Below are positions 1 through 5,714 of a stretch of DNA of 6,345 nucleotides, one piece after another. Where the stretch lies: positions 1 through 6,345 of the forward strand of contig CAMVJE010000073.1 of the NCBI GenBank assembly GCA_947167745.1, read 5' to 3'. How positions within the stretch are numbered: position 1 is the stretch's first letter; each line of letters starts with the position of its first letter. The position numbers and the translations under genes are program-made. The DNA comes from an uncultured Treponema sp. Lineage in GTDB: Bacteria; Spirochaetota; Spirochaetia; Treponematales; Treponemataceae. The notes below the pieces were generated by a model. That model was given only the letters and a program-made list of their open reading frames with translations. It ran no database searches and was not told the DNA's origin.

Positions 1-3000
1 CCGTGTGCGGACTTTTCTTTGGTTTTCCGGCATGTCAGACGGAAGGTGGAGATGATGACTCATCTTCTAAGAAAACCGAAGAAACAAAAACAGAAGAAAC
101 AAAGACCGAAGAAACAAAAAACGATGGAACTAAAACTGATGAAACTAAAACTGATGAAACTAAAACTGATGATACACAAACTGGCGGTCAAAATACACAA
201 ACTGGCAAATACAAAATCACTTATAAGCTTAGCTATGAAATAGACAAAAATACTGTTCCTTCAAGCTCAACATACAAGACAATTTACTTTGACGAGCCAT
301 ACACCATCACAGAAGATGATCTTGCTATTCCTGAGCCAAAATCCTACATGACAGGTGAAGAATGGGTTTTTAATGGCTGGTGGAATCAAAGTCCTTTTAT
401 GCCGACAAAACTTACTCTTGGTGAAACTATTGACACAAGTATAACAGTGAGCGGATTTTGGCGAACGAGATATTCTCGTAATTTATCTTATTATTCACAA
501 TATGATTCTAAACATTGTCCGGAAAATACTACTGTAAAGGAAAACGAAGTTCTTACAGAAGAAAAACTTCCGGAACTTTCATGCGAAGGGCATAATTTTA
601 AAGGCTGGTGGACAACTATTTATTCAGATGGCGAGAGTAAGGAAATTCCAATTACATCAGGCTATAGAATTCCGATAGAAGGAAATGTGGAAATCCATCT
701 CACTGCAAAATGGGATCAAACTGTATCTTTCTCCACAGAGTATGGAACTGCCCCCGAAGCGATTTCTGTTCCAACAGGAACTTCTTTTGAAAAACTTGCT
801 GAAATGCTCACAGAGGACACCTATATTCTTACAGATGAAGCGGGTGTTTGGGGGTTCGCTGGATGGGAAGGTAAAATCTCGTTGCCGTGGGGAAGCAAAC
901 TCTTCCTCCTCACCCCCGATAATGAAAATCTAAGCGATTATCCTTATATAGATTATATAAATGAAGATATTACATTGACGGCAATCTGGTTGAAAAAGAA
1001 GTGTACGATTACTTTTGTAACGGAACACGGAAATGCCCCAGAGCCAGTTGTAGTTGATGGTGGAACTTCAAGGGACAAAATACGCGAAATTTATAACGAT
1101 GAAAAATATAAACTGACTGCCGAAGGCTATGATTTTCATGGATGGCTCGCTTATAATTCTCCATACATAAAGTATAAGGGTGATTATGTAATTTGTGATG
1201 ATATACAGATAAGTGCATATTGGCGGCCAAAATCATATACTGTCACTTTTGAAGCAAATGAGCCGACTAAAGGGGATAATTCAAGCACAAATACATATGA
1301 CTATGATAGTCTTATTGGGTGGCCTCCTTCTGTCAGCAAAGAGGGGTATAAGCTCGATGGATGGTATCTTGACGAGGCTTTTACGCAAAAATGGAATTTT
1401 GAAACTGATGTCGTCAAAGGCGATATGACGCTCTATGCAAAATGGATTTTCACGGTAAAATTCGATGCAAAGGGTGGAAAGGGTACAATGGAAGACCAGG
1501 TATTCACTTATGGCATCGAAGAAAAATTGCATAAAAACGCCTTTACCAGTGAGAAAGAGCATTATACTTTTATTGGATGGGCAGAGTCAGATAGTAGCAG
1601 TTCGCCTGAATATGATGATTGTGAACTCATTTCTTCTTCTATCTGTTCTGATGGAAATAGCGAAGTCTCGCTTTATGCAGTCTGGGTAAATGACTGTGCT
1701 GCGCAAATCAGGACAATGACAGCCAGCGGAACTATAAAGCCTGACTTTGAATTGACTAACGAGATGCTTGAAGAAATCGGTGATGCTCTGAGATATCTTT
1801 ATGAAACGAGACCTGATATAAAAGTATCTTTAGATTTGTCTGAACAAACACAAATTACAAAGATAGGTGATTCTGCATTTGAAAACTGTACAAGTCTTAC
1901 CGATGTCTTGATTCCAAACGCTGTTAACAAAATTGAATGGGGAGCGTTTAAAAATTGTACAAGTCTTACAAGCATAAACATTCCAGATTCCGTAACATAT
2001 ATAGGTTATTCTGCATTTTCTGGGTGTACAAGTCTTACAAGCATTAATATTCCAGATTCCGTAACAAGGATAGGTAATGGTGCATTTGAGGGTTGTACAA
2101 GTCTTACAAGCATTAATATTCCAGATTCCGTAACAGAGATAGATTATTATGCATTTTCTGGTTGTACAAGTCTTACAAGCATAAATATTCCAGATTCCGT
2201 AACATATATAGGTTATTCTGCATTTTCTGGGTGTACAAGTCTTACAAGCATAAACATTCCAGATTCCGTAACAGAGATAGGTTATGATGCATTTAAAGGC
2301 TGTTCATCACTTGAAAGTATAGCAATTCCCTTTGTCGGAAATAACATAAATGATACTGTTAATGGTGATTATTCTGTTTTTGCCCTAATTTTTGGATCTA
2401 TATATTTTTCAAAACCAGATAATTCAAATATACCGACATCTTTAAAAAGCGTTACGGTTAATTCGGGCATAATACCAGATTATGCTTTTAGCGGCTGTTC
2501 TTCGATTGAGTCAATTGTTATCAACGGCAATCCCACAAAGATAGGTTCCCATGCATTTCGTGGTTGTACAAGTCTTACAAGCATAAACATTCCAGATTCC
2601 GTAACAGAGATAGGTTCTTGTGCATTTGATTGGTGTGCAAATCTTACAAGCATAAACATTCCAGATTCCGTAATAAAGATAGATCCTTTTGCATTTTCTG
2701 ATTGTACAAGTCTTACAAGCATTAATATTCCAGATTCTGTAACAGAGATAGGTGAAGGTGCATTTCGTGGTTGTACAAGTCTTACAAGCATTAATATTCC
2801 TGCAAGTGTTATTAAAATTGGTAGTATTACATTCTCTGGTAGTGAAAAACTAACAATAGAAATTGAAGACAAAGAATCTACTTGGAATTACAGATATTAT
2901 AATGGTTCCACCTGGGAAACAAGAAATACGCGACTTGTTGATTTTGCTTTGGTTTATTGGTCTAGAGTTAATAATGATTTACTTCGAACGACGACTTTGA

Positions 3001-3017
3001 CTAAAATTATTCAATAA
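1..3017 (+). CDS. BspA-like leucine-rich repeat surface lipoprotein with InlB B-type repeats (5' partial)
   Basis: The reading frame is open from the window edge to TAA at 3015-3017. Residues here count from the GTG at position 3, which is probably not the start: only ten residues precede the likely lipidated Cys11 (lipobox-like F-P-A-C) and there is no basic n-region, so the true start lies upstream. In order: Cys11; an acidic Ser/Asp stretch; a Thr/Glu/Lys pentapeptide-repeat stalk (25-59); six InlB B-type (Listeria-Bacteroides, Flg_new-like) repeats at about 71-561, each with a GW in the middle and a terminal W (GFW, TAKW, TAIW, SAYW, YAKW, YAVW); a linker; then 13 BspA/LRR_5-type 23-residue repeats (621-961) with consensus IGxxAFxGCTSLTSINIP, split by an irregular island at 778-823. 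The tail 962-1004 is unrecognised. Members of this architecture are typically exported surface proteins linked to adhesion; a specific ligand cannot be inferred. No clear terminator follows the stop. Confidence 0.88.
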   Translation, partial: VCGLFFGFPACQTEGGDDDSSSKKTEETKTEETKTEETKNDGTKTDETKTDETKTDDTQTGGQNTQTGKYKITYKLSYEIDKNTVPSSSTYKTIYFDEPYTITEDDLAIPEPKSYMTGEEWVFNGWWNQSPFMPTKLTLGETIDTSITVSGFWRTRYSRNLSYYSQYDSKHCPENTTVKENEVLTEEKLPELSCEGHNFKGWWTTIYSDGESKEIPITSGYRIPIEGNVEIHLTAKWDQTVSFSTEYGTAPEAISVPTGTSFEKLAEMLTEDTYILTDEAGVWGFAGWEGKISLPWGSKLFLLTPDNENLSDYPYIDYINEDITLTAIWLKKKCTITFVTEHGNAPEPVVVDGGTSRDKIREIYNDEKYKLTAEGYDFHGWLAYNSPYIKYKGDYVICDDIQISAYWRPKSYTVTFEANEPTKGDNSSTNTYDYDSLIGWPPSVSKEGYKLDGWYLDEAFTQKWNFETDVVKGDMTLYAKWIFTVKFDAKGGKGTMEDQVFTYGIEEKLHKNAFTSEKEHYTFIGWAESDSSSSPEYDDCELISSSICSDGNSEVSLYAVWVNDCAAQIRTMTASGTIKPDFELTNEMLEEIGDALRYLYETRPDIKVSLDLSEQTQITKIGDSAFENCTSLTDVLIPNAVNKIEWGAFKNCTSLTSINIPDSVTYIGYSAFSGCTSLTSINIPDSVTRIGNGAFEGCTSLTSINIPDSVTEIDYYAFSGCTSLTSINIPDSVTYIGYSAFSGCTSLTSINIPDSVTEIGYDAFKGCSSLESIAIPFVGNNINDTVNGDYSVFALIFGSIYFSKPDNSNIPTSLKSVTVNSGIIPDYAFSGCSSIESIVINGNPTKIGSHAFRGCTSLTSINIPDSVTEIGSCAFDWCANLTSINIPDSVIKIDPFAFSDCTSLTSINIPDSVTEIGEGAFRGCTSLTSINIPASVIKIGSITFSGSEKLTIEIEDKESTWNYRYYNGSTWETRNTRLVDFALVYWSRVNNDLLRTTTLTKIIQ
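75..179 (+). repeat. 15-bp tandem repeat, seven units, encoding a pentapeptide stalk
   Basis: Seven consecutive 15-base units encode TEETK three times, NDGTK, TDETK twice and TDDTQ. The 105-base block directly follows the lipidated, acidic N-terminus, so it probably forms a flexible hydrophilic spacer that holds the repeat domains away from the outer membrane. The units are not all identical in DNA but stay in 15-base register, so slippage would keep the frame. Confidence 0.85.
1980..2044 (+). repeat. 65-bp exact direct repeat, copy 1
   Basis: By eye this stretch is identical to 2187-2251, exactly 207 bases (three 69-base units) downstream. With a single mismatch (c1979 versus t2186), the match extends about 25 bases further upstream. 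It covers the unit reading TYIGYSAFSGCTSL. Confidence 0.85.
2187..2251 (+). repeat. 65-bp exact direct repeat, copy 2
   Basis: Second copy of the 65-base match at 1980-2044. The copies diverge immediately after the shared gcat (ttaatatt versus aaacattcc), which suggests a relatively recent duplication or gene conversion of a unit within the array. Confidence 0.85.
2472..2816 (+). repeat. Second block of 69-bp leucine-rich repeat units (five full units)
   Basis: Residues 824-938 continue the 23-residue array after the irregular island. The units start at IPDYAF, IGSHAF, IGSCAF, IDPFAF and IGEGAF; a sixth degenerate unit, IGSITF, follows at 939-961. Units two to five keep the same DNA core as the first block, while the unit next to the island and the final unit are diverged, as expected for capping units. 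Confidence 0.85.
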
Positions 3018-3037
3018 ATTGAAATAAAAGAATTTCG

Positions 3038-3049
3038 ACAAAATTTTGT
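3038..3049. promoter_or_regulatory. 12-bp perfect palindrome next to the NTPase -35 box
   Basis: ACAAAATTTTGT is a perfect 12-base palindrome that ends one base before the -35 hexamer at 3050. It could be an operator for the downstream promoter. It is unlikely to be the lipoprotein terminator, because an all-AT core gives a weak stem and no uninterrupted T run follows. Chance occurrence in AT-rich DNA is a real alternative. Confidence 0.3.
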
Positions 3050-3078
3050 TTGACTGTTATAAAATGATGTAATATAGT
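3050..3078 (+). promoter_or_regulatory. Sigma-70-type promoter for the small NTPase gene
   Basis: TTGACT (3050-3055), a 17-base spacer, and TATAGT (3073-3078). Both hexamers match consensus at five of six positions, at optimal spacing. The predicted start site near 3085 gives a leader of about 35 bases, so the NTPase can be transcribed independently of the lipoprotein gene. A short dyad, AATGT-aaa-ACATT (3083-3095), lies at the predicted start site. Confidence 0.7.
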
Positions 3079-3120
3079 TTTAAATGTAAAACATTATATT
3101 GTTGTAAAAAGGAGAAAATG

Positions 3121-3537
3121 ATGGCAAATATTTATGCAGTATACGGTGCTGCTAACAAAGGAAAAACAACAACCTTAGGAATGATTCGCAAAAATCTCAA
3201 AGAAAAATACCCATCGTTTACAGAGCGCATAAGATATGAAGAAGACTGGGGAGATTTTTCAGTAATATTAGATAACATCAACGGAAAAAAGATTGGTATA
3301 GAAAGCGAAGGCGAAACAGAAAATCTTGTTGAAAGTTTAAAATATTTCATAAGCGAAAAATGCGATATTATTTTTTGCGCCAGCCGGACTCGCGGTTTTT
3401 CTATGAACTGCATAAAGTCTTATGAAAACGGAAACGATGTTGAATATATCAAAAAAGAGTATTGTGACGACGAAAAAAAACAAAAATCAGTAAATGAAAA
3501 ACAGGCAAAAGATATAATTTCTTTTGCTGAATTGTAA
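3121..3537 (+). CDS. Small P-loop NTPase of unknown function
   Basis: A 138-residue protein that is essentially one nucleotide-binding domain. Two ATGs are adjacent (3118 and 3121). I chose 3121 because the ribosome binding site AAGGAG (3109-3114) then has 6 bases of spacing instead of 3. A first beta-strand IYAVYG leads into a Walker A motif, G9-AANK-GKTT (K15, T16). A second hydrophobic segment, KKIGIESEGE (56-65), and a third, CDIIFCASRTRG (81-92), look like later strands of the P-loop core, the last being the best Walker B/sensor candidate. The C-terminus (99-138) is highly charged and lysine-rich. There is no signal peptide or membrane segment, so it is probably cytoplasmic. At 138 residues it lacks the extra domains of ParA, kinase or AAA+ families. 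I recall similar short 'ATP-binding protein' entries in Bacteroidetes and Treponema but no assigned function. It is more AT-rich than the genes downstream, which could mean transfer. Confidence 0.8.
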   Translation: MANIYAVYGAANKGKTTTLGMIRKNLKEKYPSFTERIRYEEDWGDFSVILDNINGKKIGIESEGETENLVESLKYFISEKCDIIFCASRTRGFSMNCIKSYENGNDVEYIKKEYCDDEKKQKSVNEKQAKDIISFAEL

Positions 3538-3558
3538 TTAACACGCTTTTAAAAAACC

Positions 3559-3576
3559 GACAAGTGTCACTTTTTT
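3559..3576. promoter_or_regulatory. Dyad AAGTGTCACTT with T-tract (weak terminator or operator)
   Basis: Between the NTPase stop and the XRE start lies GACAAGTGTCAC followed by six Ts (3571-3576) and preceded by six As (3551-3556). AAGTG-T-CACTT (3562-3572) is an 11-base palindrome. As a terminator the stem is only 3-4 base pairs, so weak. As an operator it is placed to act on the XRE promoter just downstream. The two roles cannot be separated from sequence alone. Confidence 0.35.
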
Positions 3577-3590
3577 CTGCTGCCGAATTG

Positions 3591-3599
3591 TGCGATAAT
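3591..3599 (+). promoter_or_regulatory. Extended -10 promoter of the XRE gene, flanked by an inverted repeat
   Basis: TGC-GATAAT (3591-3599) fits an extended -10 element with a five-of-six hexamer. There is no convincing -35 (a T-tract sits there), which is tolerated with extended -10 elements. The predicted start site is near 3606. The inverted repeat TGTGC (3589-3593) / GCACA (3604-3608), with a 10-base centre, brackets the -10 box. That is where an autoregulatory XRE protein would be expected to bind. Confidence 0.45.
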
Positions 3600-3619
3600 T
3601 TTTGCACATGGAGCAGATT

Positions 3620-4414
3620 ATGGAATCATTAAGTATACATAAAAAAATTGCGGTTTTACGGAAAATGCGCGGGCTGAAACGCTCGCAGTTTGCCGAGATT
3701 CTTGGCGTGAGCGATGATGCGATTCGCACATGGGAAAAAGGCTCGCGCACCCCAGATTCATTTCACCTTCTTGCCCTTGCAGATGCCCTGAATGTTTCCC
3801 TTGATGTATTCAGAGACGACGCTACGACTTTGGACTTGCCCCGTCCTGATTTTGGCAGTGCGGCGGCTGAATCCCACAAAAGCGAAAATCCTGCTTTTGA
3901 TGGCGTTCCCCTTCGTTTTGGCAGCAGTGAGCCTGACACAAAACAAAAAGAAATCCTTGATTTTTGCTCTGCTTACCTTGAGACTCTCGACGATTCTTTT
4001 TTTATCAAAGGGGCAGGGCAGAATTCTGAATATGGAACCGGTCGGTACTTTTGGGAAAGACAGATTGATATGCTCCTGTTTATCGGTTTTATGCCGAGTT
4101 TTGAAAAAAATCATCCCGAATATGCTTTTTCAATCAGCGTGAACACAGAAAATCCCCTCGATGCCGAAGACCTTTCTGGATTTAATGCATTGCAAATCAG
4201 AGAAAGCGAATATGAAAACTGGATTTATCTTCCTGTAAAGTGCCCGCTGAAAAAAGACGGTGCCTTTTATCCCAAGGAACTTCGTGAAGCCTGCGACAAG
4301 GCTCTGGTAGATGCAATGAAAATCACCCGCAAGTCTCTGGAAAGGACAATGGAGCGTTTTATTTCGCAAAAGGCTGCTGAGAATCAGACGAAATACGGAA
4401 AATTCGCCCACTAG
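3620..4414 (+). CDS. XRE-family helix-turn-helix regulator with unassigned C-terminal domain
   Basis: A 264-residue protein from the ATG at 3620, chosen because GGAG (3610-3613) lies 6 bases before it. An in-frame ATG at 3608 is possible but has no ribosome binding site and would sit about two bases from the predicted transcript start. Residues 8-64 form a classic HTH_3/Cro-C1 domain: SIHKKIAVLRKMRGLKRSQFAE, LGVSDDAIRTWEKGSRTPD (W38-E39-x-G41 ... P45) and the last helix LLALADALNVSLDVF. A Ser/Pro-rich linker (about 68-108) leads to a 155-residue C-terminal region I cannot assign, with FIKGAGQNSEYGTGRYFWERQ (129-148), SISVNTENPLD, ESEYENWIYLPV (195-206) and a helical end (219-252). It has no LexA/CI peptidase Ser-Lys pair, ImmA-type HExxH or membrane helix that I can see. 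DNA binding is well supported; effector and targets are unknown, and autoregulation is inferred from promoter dyads. Confidence 0.85.
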   Translation: MESLSIHKKIAVLRKMRGLKRSQFAEILGVSDDAIRTWEKGSRTPDSFHLLALADALNVSLDVFRDDATTLDLPRPDFGSAAAESHKSENPAFDGVPLRFGSSEPDTKQKEILDFCSAYLETLDDSFFIKGAGQNSEYGTGRYFWERQIDMLLFIGFMPSFEKNHPEYAFSISVNTENPLDAEDLSGFNALQIRESEYENWIYLPVKCPLKKDGAFYPKELREACDKALVDAMKITRKSLERTMERFISQKAAENQTKYGKFAH

Positions 4415-4419
4415 CCACC

Positions 4420-4431
4420 AGTAATTTTACT
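4420..4431. other. 12-bp dyad between convergent genes
   Basis: AGTAA-TT-TTACT straddles the 12-base gap between the XRE stop (4412-4414) and the oxidoreductase stop (4427-4429). It is the only symmetric element at this convergent junction. The stem is short and AT-only, so it is at best a weak bidirectional terminator. No GC-rich hairpin with a T-tract was found for either gene. Confidence 0.25.
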
Positions 4432-5578
4432 TTAGCCCAGCCTTAATCTCCTCCAGAACGCGCAAATCGCTGATCGCATCTTCAAGCGGCGAGACAAGCT
4501 CGCTTTGGCCGTCCAGAAAATCCACTGCGTTCTGAATCATGCCTGAAAAGTAGCCGGTCTTTTTGGGCAGCTTGAGCTTTTGTCTGGTGAGGGAGTAAAA
4601 GCCTGTGTAAAGTCTTGATTCCTTGCGAAGGAAGAGTTCTGCAAAGCCGTTTCCGATGCAGATTTTACCCAGCGTACCCAGGATTTCGATTCTGAATTCA
4701 AAGAATTTGCTGCGGCCGCTCATTTTGATTGTGACTTCGGGGATTGTTCCGAAAGAAGTGACTACCGATTGGTAATGAGCGGAAAAATTTCGCACGATTC
4801 CTTTTTCGTCCTTAAAAACGCCTGTGACGAGAGGATTTTTCAGGATTTGGCAGGGGCCTTTTTTGCTTGAAGCTGAATCTGTCTTTTTGTCTGAAAATTG
4901 CTCTTTTTCTTCCGAATGGTCGTTAGTTTTATCATCTTTGGCGAGATTCCCTCCCAGCAAAAACTGAATTATATCCACCAAATGGGTGCCGTCGTGCAAA
5001 AGTGAATAAGTTCCATCCTTTTCAAATTCTTCGCCGTAAATTCGCAGGCCAGAATCCAATTCTCCTACTACCGATTGGATGTCTCCGATTTGCCCAATTA
5101 TTTTGACTACCGAAAGATAGTCTTTTGCAAATCGCCGTTCGTGGTTCACCATGACAGGCACTCCACAGTCCAGAGCCTTCGCACGGATTTTTTCGGCTTC
5201 TTCTGAGTTGAGGGCGACCGGTTTTTCCAGAATCACCAGCTTGGGCTTATATTCAATGGCCTTGATACATTCTTCAAGATGATTGTCTTCGTTTACCGCC
5301 ACGGTGATTATGTCCAGACAAGTGACATTTTCGTAGAGTTCCTTACTTGTCGGAAAAACGAGCGTGAAATCTTTTTTGCTGTTATGTTTTCGGACATATT
5401 TTCGCCAGTTTTCAAGATTCTCTTCGTTTGTATCGGCGGCTGCAATCAGCTTGATTCGCTTGTTGCCCAAAAGTGCCATTGTGTGGCTGGCGGGTTGTTC
5501 GCGCTTTTTGTCAAAGCCAAGTGTGAATCCGATTCTTCCTGTACCTACGATGGCGGCGATGTAACGATTTTTTTTCAT
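4427..5578 (-). CDS. Gfo/Idh/MocA-family NAD(P)-dependent oxidoreductase
   Basis: A 383-residue protein starting at the ATG complementary to 5576-5578. An in-frame TTG at 5644 would add 22 residues before the Rossmann fold and read through the promoter, so it is rejected. The N-terminal Rossmann domain has AAIVGTGRIGF (G12-x-G14-xx-G17) and an acidic strand end, AAADTNEE (47-54). LVILEKPVAL (114-123) holds the family signature E118-K119-P120, with the catalytic/cofactor lysine. VNHERRF (144-150) and HDGTHLVDIIQFLLG (195-209) match the conserved C-terminal-domain entry, including the active-site-type histidine H199 and D202. Such enzymes oxidise or reduce sugar, inositol or sugar-nucleotide hydroxyls in the cytoplasm; the substrate here is not deducible. 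The GRIG...FD...SHTMAL N-terminus resembles, from memory, a subgroup often near surface-polysaccharide genes. A Lys/Glu/Ser-rich insert occupies about 214-242. It has no ribosome binding site and is divergent from mrp. Confidence 0.88.
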   Translation of the reverse strand: MKKNRYIAAIVGTGRIGFTLGFDKKREQPASHTMALLGNKRIKLIAAADTNEENLENWRKYVRKHNSKKDFTLVFPTSKELYENVTCLDIITVAVNEDNHLEECIKAIEYKPKLVILEKPVALNSEEAEKIRAKALDCGVPVMVNHERRFAKDYLSVVKIIGQIGDIQSVVGELDSGLRIYGEEFEKDGTYSLLHDGTHLVDIIQFLLGGNLAKDDKTNDHSEEKEQFSDKKTDSASSKKGPCQILKNPLVTGVFKDEKGIVRNFSAHYQSVVTSFGTIPEVTIKMSGRSKFFEFRIEILGTLGKICIGNGFAELFLRKESRLYTGFYSLTRQKLKLPKKTGYFSGMIQNAVDFLDGQSELVSPLEDAISDLRVLEEIKAGLK

Positions 5579-5584
5579 ATTGAA

Positions 5585-5593
5585 ATTATAGCA
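5585..5593 (-). promoter_or_regulatory. Extended -10 promoter giving a probable leaderless oxidoreductase mRNA
   Basis: On the minus strand TGC-TATAAT is a perfect extended -10 (hexamer at 5585-5590), followed by six bases (ttcaat) and then ATG. With standard geometry, +1 falls on the A of the start codon at 5578. A partial -35, GTGGCA (four of six), lies 17 bases upstream at 5608-5613. No Shine-Dalgarno-like sequence precedes the ATG. Confidence 0.65.
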
Positions 5594-5604
5594 TAATCCG
5601 AAAA

Positions 5605-5642
5605 AACTGCCACAAGGAGGAGGCAAAAAGGCAGTTGACTGC
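5605..5642. promoter_or_regulatory. ACTGC/GCAGT inverted-repeat cluster in the divergent intergenic region
   Basis: AACTGCC (5605-5611) and GGCAGTT (5630-5636) form a 7-base inverted repeat around an 18-base centre that contains AGGAGGAGG. GCAGT-tg-ACTGC (5631-5642) forms a second dyad, so the half-site occurs three times in 38 bases. The first half-site overlaps the oxidoreductase -35 region. Read on the minus strand, the 7-base stem runs directly into a T-tract, a terminator-like arrangement. The roles considered are a shared operator or a terminator for antisense transcripts. Confidence 0.4.
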
Positions 5643-5650
5643 AAAAATTC

Positions 5651-5679
5651 TTGTCAAAACACGGATGTTTAATTATCTT
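5651..5679 (+). promoter_or_regulatory. Possible promoter of the mrp gene
   Basis: TTGTCA (5651-5656), a 17-base spacer and TATCTT (5674-5679). The -35 matches at five of six positions and the -10 at four. The predicted start site near 5686 gives a leader of about 29 bases. Another -35-like TTGACT (5635-5640) has no partner -10 at proper spacing. Confidence 0.4.
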
Positions 5680-5714
5680 TATAGAAGAAAAGAATCTGAA
5701 ACAGAGGTACTAAA

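Larger units (their letters stand above)
1863..2333 (+). repeat. First block of 69-bp leucine-rich repeat units (seven units, the last incomplete)
   Basis: Residues 621-777 of the lipoprotein fall into 23-residue units beginning IG/IE/ID and carrying AFxxCTSLTSINIPDSVT. At DNA level, units two to six share a nearly invariant core running from tgtacaagtcttacaagcat to attccagattccgtaaca. The variable positions cluster at the unit junction and just before AF. The period is 69 bases, a multiple of three. Confidence 0.9.

Noticed and set aside
1863..2816. Regular repeats as a possible CRISPR array
   Set aside because: The units are in-frame coding repeats of 69 bases with no unique spacers of constant length and no cas genes.
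2480..2872. Antisense open frame with repeated MFMLVRLVQ-like peptides
   Set aside because: It is a mirror of the 69-base repeats on the coding strand. Its regularity comes entirely from the leucine-rich array.
2885..3017. Possible frameshift at the C-terminus of the lipoprotein
   Set aside because: The tail after residue 961 is unlike the endings I recall for this family, and the +1 frame reads a short hydrophobic stretch to a TGA at 2998. Neither alternative frame gives a recognisable ending, so there is not enough evidence for a shift.
1..3017. Lipoprotein as a possible diversity-generating retroelement target
   Set aside because: No reverse transcriptase, template repeat or C-type-lectin-like variable region is visible, and the repeats are explained by leucine-rich units.
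3758..4114. Antisense frame and the overlapping plus-strand frame at 3792-4142 inside the XRE gene
   Set aside because: Both lie within a frame with a clear helix-turn-helix domain, and neither shows a start signal or a domain.
5579..5644. N-terminal extension of the oxidoreductase to a TTG at 5644
   Set aside because: The 22 extra residues lie before the Rossmann strand, overlap the predicted promoter and have no ribosome binding site. The ATG at 5578 puts GxGxxG at the usual distance from the N-terminus.
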